Below, one piece after another: positions 52,048 through 59,248 of a DNA stretch of 64,000 nt. The stretch comes from an uncultured Rhodopila sp. (GTDB taxonomy: Bacteria; Pseudomonadota; Alphaproteobacteria; Acetobacterales; Acetobacteraceae). Below the pieces are notes generated by a model, which searched no databases, was not told where the DNA came from, and saw only the letters and a list, made by a program, of their open reading frames with translations. The position numbers and the translations under genes were made by a program. Positions within the stretch are counted from its first letter, which is position 1. Each line of letters starts with the position of its first letter. The DNA lies in assembly GCA_903851415.1 (NCBI GenBank), contig CAINOE010000158.1:1-64000 (forward strand), written 5' to 3'.

Positions 52048-52089
52048 GGAGTCCAGTCCCCGTGCCGCGATGGGTGGCGGGTCGCCCCG

Positions 52090-53040
52090 ATGACCCGCTT
52101 CATCCTCGCCCGCTGCGGCCAGGCAGCGCTCGTCCTCCTCGTCATGAGCTTCGTCATCTACAGCCTTATCGGCCTGATGCCGGGCGACCCGATCGACGTG
52201 ATGATTGCCTCCAACCCGGGCGCCACGCCCGAGGTCGTCGCCCATCTGCGCGCTATCTACGGACTCGATCAGCCGATACTGCTGCGCTACGGCCACTGGC
52301 TGGCGGCGGCCCTGCAAGGCGACTTCGGCTACTCCCGCACCCACGCCCAGCCGGTGCTGACGGTGCTGCTGCCGGCGTTGCTGCAAACCTGCAAGCTGAT
52401 GCTGACCAGTTTCGCCGTCAGCGTGGCGCTGGCGTTCGCCCTCGGCGTATGGGCCTCGCTGAAACCCGGAGGCGTCGCCGACAGCATCATCAGCCTGTTC
52501 GCCTTCGCCGGCATTTCCGTGCCGGTGTTCTGGCTGGCGCTGGTGCTGATCCTTATCTTTGCCGTCACCTGGCACGTGTTGCCCGCCAGCGGCATCGGCA
52601 CAGTCGGCGATGGCGGCATAGCCGATCAGGTGCGCCATCTTATCCTGCCGGTGGCGACGCTGGCGCTGGCGAATATCGGGGCCTTCACCCGCTTCATCCG
52701 CGCGGCGATGATCGAGACCCTGCGCATGGACCATATCCGCACCGCCCGCGCCAAGGGCGCCGGAGAACGCCGGGTCGTGCTGGTCCATGCCCTGCGCAAC
52801 GCCATGATCCCGGTGGTGACGGTGATCGCCCTCAGCTTCGGCGGGCTGTTCAGCGGGGCGCTGATTACCGAGACGATGTTCGCCCAACCCGGCATGGGCA
52901 AGATGATCTACGATGCCATCCTCGGCAACGATTTCAACCTCGCCCTGAGCGGCCTGCTGTTCGCCACGCTGGTGACGCTGCTCGCCAATCTGGCAGCCGA
53001 TTTGGCGTATGGCTGGCTGGATCCGCGGATAGCGCTGTGA
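52090..53040 (+). CDS. Peptide ABC transporter permease (DppB-like)
   Basis: 316-aa inner-membrane permease with six predicted helices. N-terminal DppB signature MTRFILARCGQAALVLLVMS, the periplasmic loop LRAIYGLDQPILLRYGHWL, and the EAA-type coupling loop (RTARAKGAGERRVVLVHALRNA). It pairs with the DppC-like subunit that follows via a GTGA overlap (53037). Start ATG 52090 chosen because it begins the first helix; the frame is open upstream through the palindromic element. Confidence 0.95.
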   Translation: MTRFILARCGQAALVLLVMSFVIYSLIGLMPGDPIDVMIASNPGATPEVVAHLRAIYGLDQPILLRYGHWLAAALQGDFGYSRTHAQPVLTVLLPALLQTCKLMLTSFAVSVALAFALGVWASLKPGGVADSIISLFAFAGISVPVFWLALVLILIFAVTWHVLPASGIGTVGDGGIADQVRHLILPVATLALANIGAFTRFIRAAMIETLRMDHIRTARAKGAGERRVVLVHALRNAMIPVVTVIALSFGGLFSGALITETMFAQPGMGKMIYDAILGNDFNLALSGLLFATLVTLLANLAADLAYGWLDPRIAL

Positions 53041-53945
53041 GGACGGATCGCGCCGTCTCCCCCTGGCTGCTCCGCTGGCGGCGGTTCCGCCGGCACCGCG
53101 CCGGCATGGGCAGCCTGATCGTTCTGCTTCTGCTGGTGCTGTTCGTTGCTTCGGCGGCGCCGGTCGCGTGGTGGCTGTCGGTCGATCCGTACGAGACGGA
53201 TCTGCTGTCGCAATACGCCCCGCCCTCGGCCGCGCATCCGCTGGGCACCGACGACGCGGGCCGGGATGAGCTGGTGCGGCTGATGCTCGGCGGCCAGATT
53301 TCGTTGCTTGTCGGCGTGCTGGCGACCGCGGTCGGCAGCGCGATCGGCCTCACCATCGGCGTGATCTCCGGCTATTTCGGCCGGCGCCTGGACGCCGTGC
53401 TGATGCGTTTCACCGACGGGATGATCGCGCTGCCGCTGTTGCCGTTGCTGATCGTGCTCGGTGCGCTGGACCTGACGAAACTGGGGTTCTCGGCGGAGTT
53501 CGCGCATTCCGGCGCGGCCGGGTTCTGGCGGGTGGTGGTCATCGTGGCGCTGGTGGATTGGACCGGGATCGCGCGCCTGACCCGGGCCGCCACCCTGGCC
53601 CTGAAAGAGCGTGACTATGTCCGTTCGGCGCGCGCCAGCGGGGGACGGCCGGCGTACATCATGACCGCGCATATCCTGCCGAACGTCGCGACGCCGCTGA
53701 TCGTTGCCGTGACCCTGACCGTCGGCCGGGTGATCCTGTTCGAGTCGGTACTCAGCTTCCTCGGCTTCGGGATCGTTGCGCCAACGCCAAGCTGGGGCAA
53801 TATGCTGAACAACGCGCAGGAACTGGTGACCACGGCGCCGGCGTTGGCGATCTACCCGGGGCTGCTGATTTTCATCACGGTCATCGCGGTGAATTTCCTT
53901 GGCGACGGGTTGCAGCATGCGTTCGATCCGCGCAGTGAACGGTAG
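53037..53945 (+). CDS. Peptide ABC transporter permease (DppC-like)
   Basis: 302-aa permease with an N-terminal cytoplasmic segment, first helix at about residues 25-47 (GSLIVLLLLVLFVASAAPVA), periplasmic loop HPLGTDDAGRDELVRLMLGG, and coupling loop (YVRSARASGGRPAYIMTAHI). Start is GTG 53037, overlapping the DppB-like stop. Completes a six-gene importer: two binding proteins, two ATPases, two permeases. The gene ends 4 bp before the convergent GGCT-like gene, so there is no space for a terminator. Confidence 0.95.
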   Translation: MRTDRAVSPWLLRWRRFRRHRAGMGSLIVLLLLVLFVASAAPVAWWLSVDPYETDLLSQYAPPSAAHPLGTDDAGRDELVRLMLGGQISLLVGVLATAVGSAIGLTIGVISGYFGRRLDAVLMRFTDGMIALPLLPLLIVLGALDLTKLGFSAEFAHSGAAGFWRVVVIVALVDWTGIARLTRAATLALKERDYVRSARASGGRPAYIMTAHILPNVATPLIVAVTLTVGRVILFESVLSFLGFGIVAPTPSWGNMLNNAQELVTTAPALAIYPGLLIFITVIAVNFLGDGLQHAFDPRSER

Positions 53946-53949
53946 GCCA

Positions 53950-54273
53950 TCATGGCCAATCGCGCAACGTTCCGCCTGGCGCGATCCAGGCGCTGGCGGC
54001 CTGTTCGCCGCGGGCAGTGCGCACGACAATCGGCGTCAGGCGATAGCGCGGGCCTTCATAGGCCGAAAGCCGTGTCAGCGCCGCGCGATCGACCGTCGCA
54101 ACGGCGCCGCTGACCGTTCCGCGGGCACGGCGGACGGTCGGGTAATGAGTGCCCTGCAAGGACACCCGCCGCCAACCGTGCAGCGTGGCGGCCGTCAGCG
54201 GGACGGCGCGGCCGGCAAACCTCCTCAGCAACGCCGGATCGAGCAGCGTGCCGTAAAGAAAAAGCCGCACCAT
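53950..54273 (-). CDS. Gamma-glutamylcyclotransferase-like (AIG2/GGCT) protein, 107 aa
   Basis: Small single-domain protein with the GGCT-like start LFLYGTLLDPALLRRF and a conserved glutamate in the YEGPRYRL segment near residue 75, where the catalytic acid sits in the family. Members act on gamma-glutamylamines or are uncharacterised. ATG 54273 is the only reasonable start; GGGGACG lies about 7 nt upstream. Convergent with the ABC permease at 4 bp distance. Activity not proven from the sequence alone. Confidence 0.85.
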   Translation of the reverse strand: MVRLFLYGTLLDPALLRRFAGRAVPLTAATLHGWRRVSLQGTHYPTVRRARGTVSGAVATVDRAALTRLSAYEGPRYRLTPIVVRTARGEQAASAWIAPGGTLRDWP

Positions 54274-54367
54274 GCGCGCCGTCCCCGATGCTAACCGTCC
54301 TATGATGCTGCCCCCGGCACCTTATCGTGATACGGACGCGCCGACGATGCCTAAAGGAAGCCGAACG

Positions 54368-54565
54368 ATGTCTCTGTTCCATGTGCCGGATATCCATTGC
54401 GATGGCTGCGTCCGTGCCTTGACCGGCGCAGTGCGCGATCTGGATGACAAGGCGACGCTGCAAGCCGATCTCCAGACCAAGCAGGTGCGTGTGGATACGA
54501 CCGCCTCGGACGAAGCCGTGGCGGAGGCGATCCGCGAGGCCGGCTTTACCGTCGAGGCAGCCTAG
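54368..54565 (+). CDS. Heavy-metal-associated (HMA) domain protein, CopZ-like, 65 aa
   Basis: Complete small ferredoxin-like HMA domain with metal-binding C11-x-x-C14 (DIHCDGCVRAL). The residue before HC is Ile rather than the usual Met of GMTCxxC. Such proteins bind Cu(I) or similar ions and pass them to P-type ATPases; none is in the window. ATG 54368 has AAAGGAAG 7 nt upstream; open frame upstream lacks support. It lies next to no metal genes, so metal specificity is unknown. Confidence 0.85.
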   Translation: MSLFHVPDIHCDGCVRALTGAVRDLDDKATLQADLQTKQVRVDTTASDEAVAEAIREAGFTVEAA

Positions 54566-54673
54566 AACCACACCGCCGTGACAACAACGTTGCGCGAAGG
54601 CCGGCAATTGTCCTGGATGACGTGAGGCAGCCCGGGCAACGGGGCGTTGCCAGGGACGGCGCCGTCCGGAACC

Positions 54674-55687
54674 TTACCGAACCGACGGCGCGTACATTAC
54701 TCCGCCCCGGGTCCATAACGCGTTGCGCCCGCGCGCTATTCGCAGCGGCGACCTGTCGCCGACATCCCGTTCGAAGATCTCGCCGTAATTGCCCACCGCC
54801 GTGATGGCGCGGAACGCCCAGCCGTCGTCGAGGCCGAGCGGCTTGCCGATGCCGGGAACGCCGCCGAGCAGATACCGCTGCGACGGCCGCCCGTTGCCGC
54901 GCAAGGCAGCGGCGTTGTCCCGGGTGACGCCGGCTTCCTCCGCCAGAACCAGCGCATGCCGGGTCCAGGAAACGATCTGCGCCCAGTGAGGATCGCCGGC
55001 CTTGTAGACCGGGGCGAATGGCAGCACCGAAATCGTCTCCGGCATGACCTCATAGTCCGGGGTCTTTGCATGAAACCCCGTGCGCATCCCCGCCAGTTGC
55101 GAAACCGAAGCCGCAATCGTGGCGCAATGCCCGGTCACCAGCGCCGCCTCCATCTCGCCGGTCTCTTCGAACGGAAACGGAATGACGTGGACGCCGCGGC
55201 GCGCCAGGCCGTCGATCAGATCGTCCTCGGCACGAGTTTCCGTGATGTAGCAGACCTGCTTGCCTTCAAGATCCTTGATCGCCGCAAGACCATCCTGCCT
55301 GCGAACGAGGAATCCCTGGCCATCCAGAAACACCGGCGGCCCGAAGGCGATCCCGTAAGCCGCTTCATCCGCCAGGTTCGGCGTCCCGCCAGCCAGCAAC
55401 ACGATCTTGCCGGAGGCAACCGCTGCCAGACTTTTGGTATCATCAGGAAACACCGCCGGCGTCACCTTGCCCGCGTCGCCCAGCACAACCGCCGCCACGG
55501 CCCGGCACAAATCCAGGCCAAGATCGGATAGATCGCCGTGCGACTCCGATTTCGAGTAGTCCTCCGATTCGATCGTAACGCCGCAGGCCAGGACTCCGGC
55601 TGCCCGGACGTCCTCCAGCGTGCCGCCCGCCAGGGCGGCACGCGTGGATGCGATCAGGAAACCAGCCAGCAGCGCAAGCCGGATCAT
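54674..55687 (-). CDS. Family-3-type extracellular solute-binding protein, 337 aa
   Basis: Signal peptide MIRLALLAGFLIASTRAALA, then a Venus-flytrap fold: LEDVRAAGVLACGVTIESED, GLDLCRAVAAVVLGDAGKV, KDLEGKQVCYITETRAEDDL and GNYGEIFERDVG. Resembles amino-acid-binding (AapJ-like) and PQQ-dehydrogenase-associated periplasmic proteins. No permease or ATPase follows. Its ATG (55687) overlaps the stop codon of the upstream secreted phosphoesterase by 4 bp (ATGA), so the two are co-translated and probably act on the same nutrient stream. Ligand unknown. Confidence 0.85.
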   Translation of the reverse strand: MIRLALLAGFLIASTRAALAGGTLEDVRAAGVLACGVTIESEDYSKSESHGDLSDLGLDLCRAVAAVVLGDAGKVTPAVFPDDTKSLAAVASGKIVLLAGGTPNLADEAAYGIAFGPPVFLDGQGFLVRRQDGLAAIKDLEGKQVCYITETRAEDDLIDGLARRGVHVIPFPFEETGEMEAALVTGHCATIAASVSQLAGMRTGFHAKTPDYEVMPETISVLPFAPVYKAGDPHWAQIVSWTRHALVLAEEAGVTRDNAAALRGNGRPSQRYLLGGVPGIGKPLGLDDGWAFRAITAVGNYGEIFERDVGDRSPLRIARGRNALWTRGGVMYAPSVR

Positions 55688-57729
55688 GGAGTCCAGGTGC
55701 CGGACGTCGGGATGCCCGGCGTCGTCCCTGGCCGCGGGTTGAAGTCGGCCGGCGGCGGATCGATCAGCTTGCCGCCCTGGTAATCCGTGGGCACGATGTT
55801 CAGCGTATAGCACCCCTGCCCGCCGTAAGGCGGCAGCGCCGTCACCACCGAGTCCGCGATCTGAGCGTATTCCGCCGGCAGCGGCTGATACGCCCCGGTC
55901 AGCCGGGCATTGTCGAAGGCCGAGAACAGGTCGGTGATCTCCGGCACCCGCGCGTCAGCTGGCCCAAGATCCTTCTGCCCGAATTCCTGCAGCCCAAGCT
56001 TCCGGCCCCTGACTTCATCCGGCAAATCCGCCAGCGGAGTCAGGTTGAACAGCTCGTCGATGAACTTGATGACCGAACTATGCTCGGCATAGGCGTGGGA
56101 GATCGCATGCACCCGGCTATAGGGCGAAATGACAATGGCCGGGATGCGCGGACCGCCCGTCAGCGGGCTGCCTTCCGGATCGAACGACCGGATATGCGGC
56201 TCCGTATGATCGTAGAGCCCGTCGGTTTCGTCATAGGTAATGATGATCGCGCTGTCCGCCCAATACGGGCTTGAGGCAATGGCGTTGATCTCCTTCGCCA
56301 GCAAAGCCTCGCTGATCTGCGCGTCGGAATAGCCCGGATGATCGTCGTCGCCCGGGAAATTCGTCTGCACGGCGGGGTTCGGATCGACCGGCTTCAGCCC
56401 GAAGATATTGTCGTAGCCGCCGCGGACGTAGAACACGCCGCCGGTGGACGGCAGCTTTTGCGCGGCGACGTCGGCAAAGAAATCGCCAAGTCCGTGCAGA
56501 CGCGACGCAACCTGGGGATTGTCGCCGATATAGCCGAAATACTGCGGGCCATTATGATGCACGATATAGCTGGCATTCGCCGCGGAACCGGCCGCGCTGG
56601 CAGGCTCGGTATTGTAACCTTCCTGATACCAGCCCCAGTTCACCGAATCCAGCCCGCCGGCAATCGTCTGGATGTCGTGCTGCACGTCGGCCAGGTCGAG
56701 CGCCGGGTTCTGGTCCGTCTGGATGATCTGCTCGATCTGGTTGCCCATGAACGACAGCGGCAGGCTGGCGTAAGTCTGGTTGAGCGCCGGCGTGGCCGGA
56801 TTCTCGTCGGCCGCATTATACGGCGGCTTGATCGGCGACTGATCCAGATTAGACCCCGGAAAAGGCCCTGGGTCCGCAACGATCGGCTCGCCGCCGCTGC
56901 TTTTGATCACCGAACTTCCGGTATTATTGCTGCCCTGCTCCGGATGCAGCGCCCACTGAGTCTGCCCCGACTGGCCGGCAATCATTGCGATGGCGTTCGG
57001 CGTCGAGGGGCCAATGATCGTCTGATGGAAATTGTCGAACAACGTGAAACGATCAGCCCATTGCCACAGGAACGGGATCGTATCGCAGTCGATATGCGAG
57101 ACGACCAGTTCGCCGCGCTGCTTCTGCACCAGGGTCGGATTCGACGCCGCCGCCGAGCCGGTGGACAGCGACACGATCTGCCCGTCCTTCGTGGTCAGGC
57201 CCTCCTCGTTCAGCGCATAGCGATCGTTGTGGGCAACACCGTTCGCGTCAACGTCGAGCGAGTTGTCGATGCCGGTGTGCGAATGATCCACCGAATCCGT
57301 GTCGGCCGGATACAGCGGCACCGTCGCGCCGTTCGCGTCGGTAACGGTCTGCGTGATCAGGAACGGCGAAATCGTCCCCACCGACCCGTCCACATCGACG
57401 AGCGGCTGAACAAAACCCGGCGTCTGATCGGCGGATTTCGAAAACAACCCATCAGCGCCAGGAAAAGTTCCGAAGTGAAAGTCGAACGAACGATTCTCCT
57501 GGAACAGAACGAAGACGTATTTGACCTTCTGCCGCAGCAAAGCCAGCTTGTCCGCATAAGACAACGACGGCTCGGCGGACGGCTCGTGGGTATATTGTTG
57601 CACGACCGCGCTCGACACCGGCCCGACCGTAACCGGATCGCTTGTCTGCGCGAAAACCGCAGCCGGTTGGCTGATGCCAAGCAATGCCGCCATCGCAGTC
57701 GATGTTCTCAGCCTTCTGTTCCAGTTCAT
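55684..57729 (-). CDS. Secreted phosphoesterase (acid phosphatase/phospholipase C family)
   Basis: 681-aa exported phosphoesterase of the AcpA/non-haemolytic phospholipase C superfamily. Signal peptide through about residue 28 (STAMAALLGISQPAAVFA). Diagnostic motif FVLFQENRSFDFHFGTFPG, where the Asn/Glu-rich ENRSFD element ligates metal and the catalytic residue. Later blocks are SHIDCDTIPFLWQWAD, IITYDETDGLYDHTEPH and RIPAIVISPYSRV. Likely scavenges phosphate from organic esters. Start ATG 57729 has AAGGATTG about 8 nt upstream. Stop overlaps the start of the solute-binding protein gene. Confidence 0.92.
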   Translation of the reverse strand: MNWNRRLRTSTAMAALLGISQPAAVFAQTSDPVTVGPVSSAVVQQYTHEPSAEPSLSYADKLALLRQKVKYVFVLFQENRSFDFHFGTFPGADGLFSKSADQTPGFVQPLVDVDGSVGTISPFLITQTVTDANGATVPLYPADTDSVDHSHTGIDNSLDVDANGVAHNDRYALNEEGLTTKDGQIVSLSTGSAAASNPTLVQKQRGELVVSHIDCDTIPFLWQWADRFTLFDNFHQTIIGPSTPNAIAMIAGQSGQTQWALHPEQGSNNTGSSVIKSSGGEPIVADPGPFPGSNLDQSPIKPPYNAADENPATPALNQTYASLPLSFMGNQIEQIIQTDQNPALDLADVQHDIQTIAGGLDSVNWGWYQEGYNTEPASAAGSAANASYIVHHNGPQYFGYIGDNPQVASRLHGLGDFFADVAAQKLPSTGGVFYVRGGYDNIFGLKPVDPNPAVQTNFPGDDDHPGYSDAQISEALLAKEINAIASSPYWADSAIIITYDETDGLYDHTEPHIRSFDPEGSPLTGGPRIPAIVISPYSRVHAISHAYAEHSSVIKFIDELFNLTPLADLPDEVRGRKLGLQEFGQKDLGPADARVPEITDLFSAFDNARLTGAYQPLPAEYAQIADSVVTALPPYGGQGCYTLNIVPTDYQGGKLIDPPPADFNPRPGTTPGIPTSGTWTP

Positions 57730-58009
57730 CAACGCCAATCCTTGTTTCGACACCGCAGCAGAGGCGGGGCGCGGCCATCCCGGAACCTTCTTGCAACAGC
57801 GCAAATAACGCCGGCATGGCCATCCGGTTAGCATCCCGAAGATTACAGTCGTATGAACGAACGGGGGCGAGACAAAGAAAGCGGCGAAGCGTCCGGCGAA
57901 GCGCCATGACAACAACGTGAGTTGTGACGCCGGCATTTTTTCGCCTCGCCGCATGCAGTCGCGGCCACCGTTAACCCTTGCTTAACCTTGCCGTGTTATT
58001 CATCGCCCC

Positions 58010-59239
58010 ATGCCGCACGGTCACTCCACCGACTCCCCTCCCCCCGGCCTGCCGGCGCCCCAGCGCCTGCTCGTCATCGATGATCAGCGGCTGGATCGCG
58101 CGATCACGACGCATGCCGCCAGCCGGATGGGCTTCGTCGCCACCGCCGCCGCCAGCATCGCGGAAACCCGGGACATGCTCGAACAGGGCGCGCGCTTCGA
58201 TATCGTGCTGGTCGATCTGCTGCTCGGCAATGAGGACGGGCTGGAGGCCCTGCCGCTGCTGTCACAGTTCAACCCGTCCGCGGTTGTCGTGCTCGCGTCC
58301 GGCTTCGATGGACGCATCCTGGCCGCCAGCCAGCGCCTGGCCTCCAGCCTCGGACTCCGCGTGGCGGGGGTGCTGCGCAAGCCGATCCTTCCGACGGCGT
58401 TACAGCGCATGCTGAGCCGGGAGCCGGGCGCGCAGCGCCTCAGCGCCGACGCCGGCCTGTTGATACCGCCCGAGCGCATCCGCGCGGCCATCGCGGATCG
58501 GCGGATCAGGCCATGGTTCCAGCCGAAGATGTCGCTGACCAGCGGCGCCGTTGTCGGAACCGAGGCGCTGGCCCGCTGGGTCCAGCCCGGCGGCCAATCG
58601 ATCGCTCCAGGGTCGTTCGTCCCGGTGGCGGAGCAGAACGGCCTGATCGCCGATCTGACCGATACGATGCTGGACCTGGCGCTGGAGGCTTGCGCGCGCT
58701 GGCGGCGGCACCGGCCGGACTGCTGGGTGGCGGTCAATCTGTCGCCGCTGCTGCTGGACGATCCCGGGTTGAACGACCGCATCGAGCAGCGGCTCCAGCA
58801 GCATGGCGTGCCTCCCGGTGCGCTTGTGCTGGAGGTTACGGAAAACAAGGGCATTCCCGACACGCCCTGCGCGACAAAAATCCTCACACGGCTGCGGATC
58901 CGCGGGGTCAACCTGTCGATCGACGATTTCGGCACCGGCCATTCCAGCCTGCTGTCGCTGGTTCGCATGCCGTTCAATGAAATGAAGATCGACCAGGCGT
59001 TCGTGCGGGAAGCCGTTGCCAGCCGCGACTCCCGCAAGGTCGTCCGTGCCGCCGCCTCACTGGGCCGGGAACTTGGCCTGAAGGTCGTTGCGGAGGGCGT
59101 GGAAACCCAAACCATGGCCAATCTGGTGGAGGATGCCGGCTGCCAGGTCGGCCAGGGCTGGCTGTATGGCCGGGCTGTACCGCCGGATGAATTCGAAAAG
59201 CAGTTGGCCCAGTCGGCCGATCTCGTGGAGGTGGGCTGA
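58010..59239 (+). CDS. Response regulator with EAL (c-di-GMP phosphodiesterase) domain
   Basis: 409-aa protein: receiver domain (D24-D25, phosphoacceptor D69 in IVLVDLLLG, Lys in VLRKPI) followed by an EAL domain from about residue 155. EAL catalytic features are present: E185-A-L (TEALARW), N in AVNLS, LEVTEN, D305-D306 (SIDDFGTGHSS), K in EMKIDQAF and E in VAEGVET, so the domain looks catalytically competent. It would lower c-di-GMP when phosphorylated. The hybrid kinase starts 9 bp after its stop, so the pair is an operon. Confidence 0.94.
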   Translation: MPHGHSTDSPPPGLPAPQRLLVIDDQRLDRAITTHAASRMGFVATAAASIAETRDMLEQGARFDIVLVDLLLGNEDGLEALPLLSQFNPSAVVVLASGFDGRILAASQRLASSLGLRVAGVLRKPILPTALQRMLSREPGAQRLSADAGLLIPPERIRAAIADRRIRPWFQPKMSLTSGAVVGTEALARWVQPGGQSIAPGSFVPVAEQNGLIADLTDTMLDLALEACARWRRHRPDCWVAVNLSPLLLDDPGLNDRIEQRLQQHGVPPGALVLEVTENKGIPDTPCATKILTRLRIRGVNLSIDDFGTGHSSLLSLVRMPFNEMKIDQAFVREAVASRDSRKVVRAAASLGRELGLKVVAEGVETQTMANLVEDAGCQVGQGWLYGRAVPPDEFEKQLAQSADLVEVG

Positions 59240-59248
59240 AACGATTCG

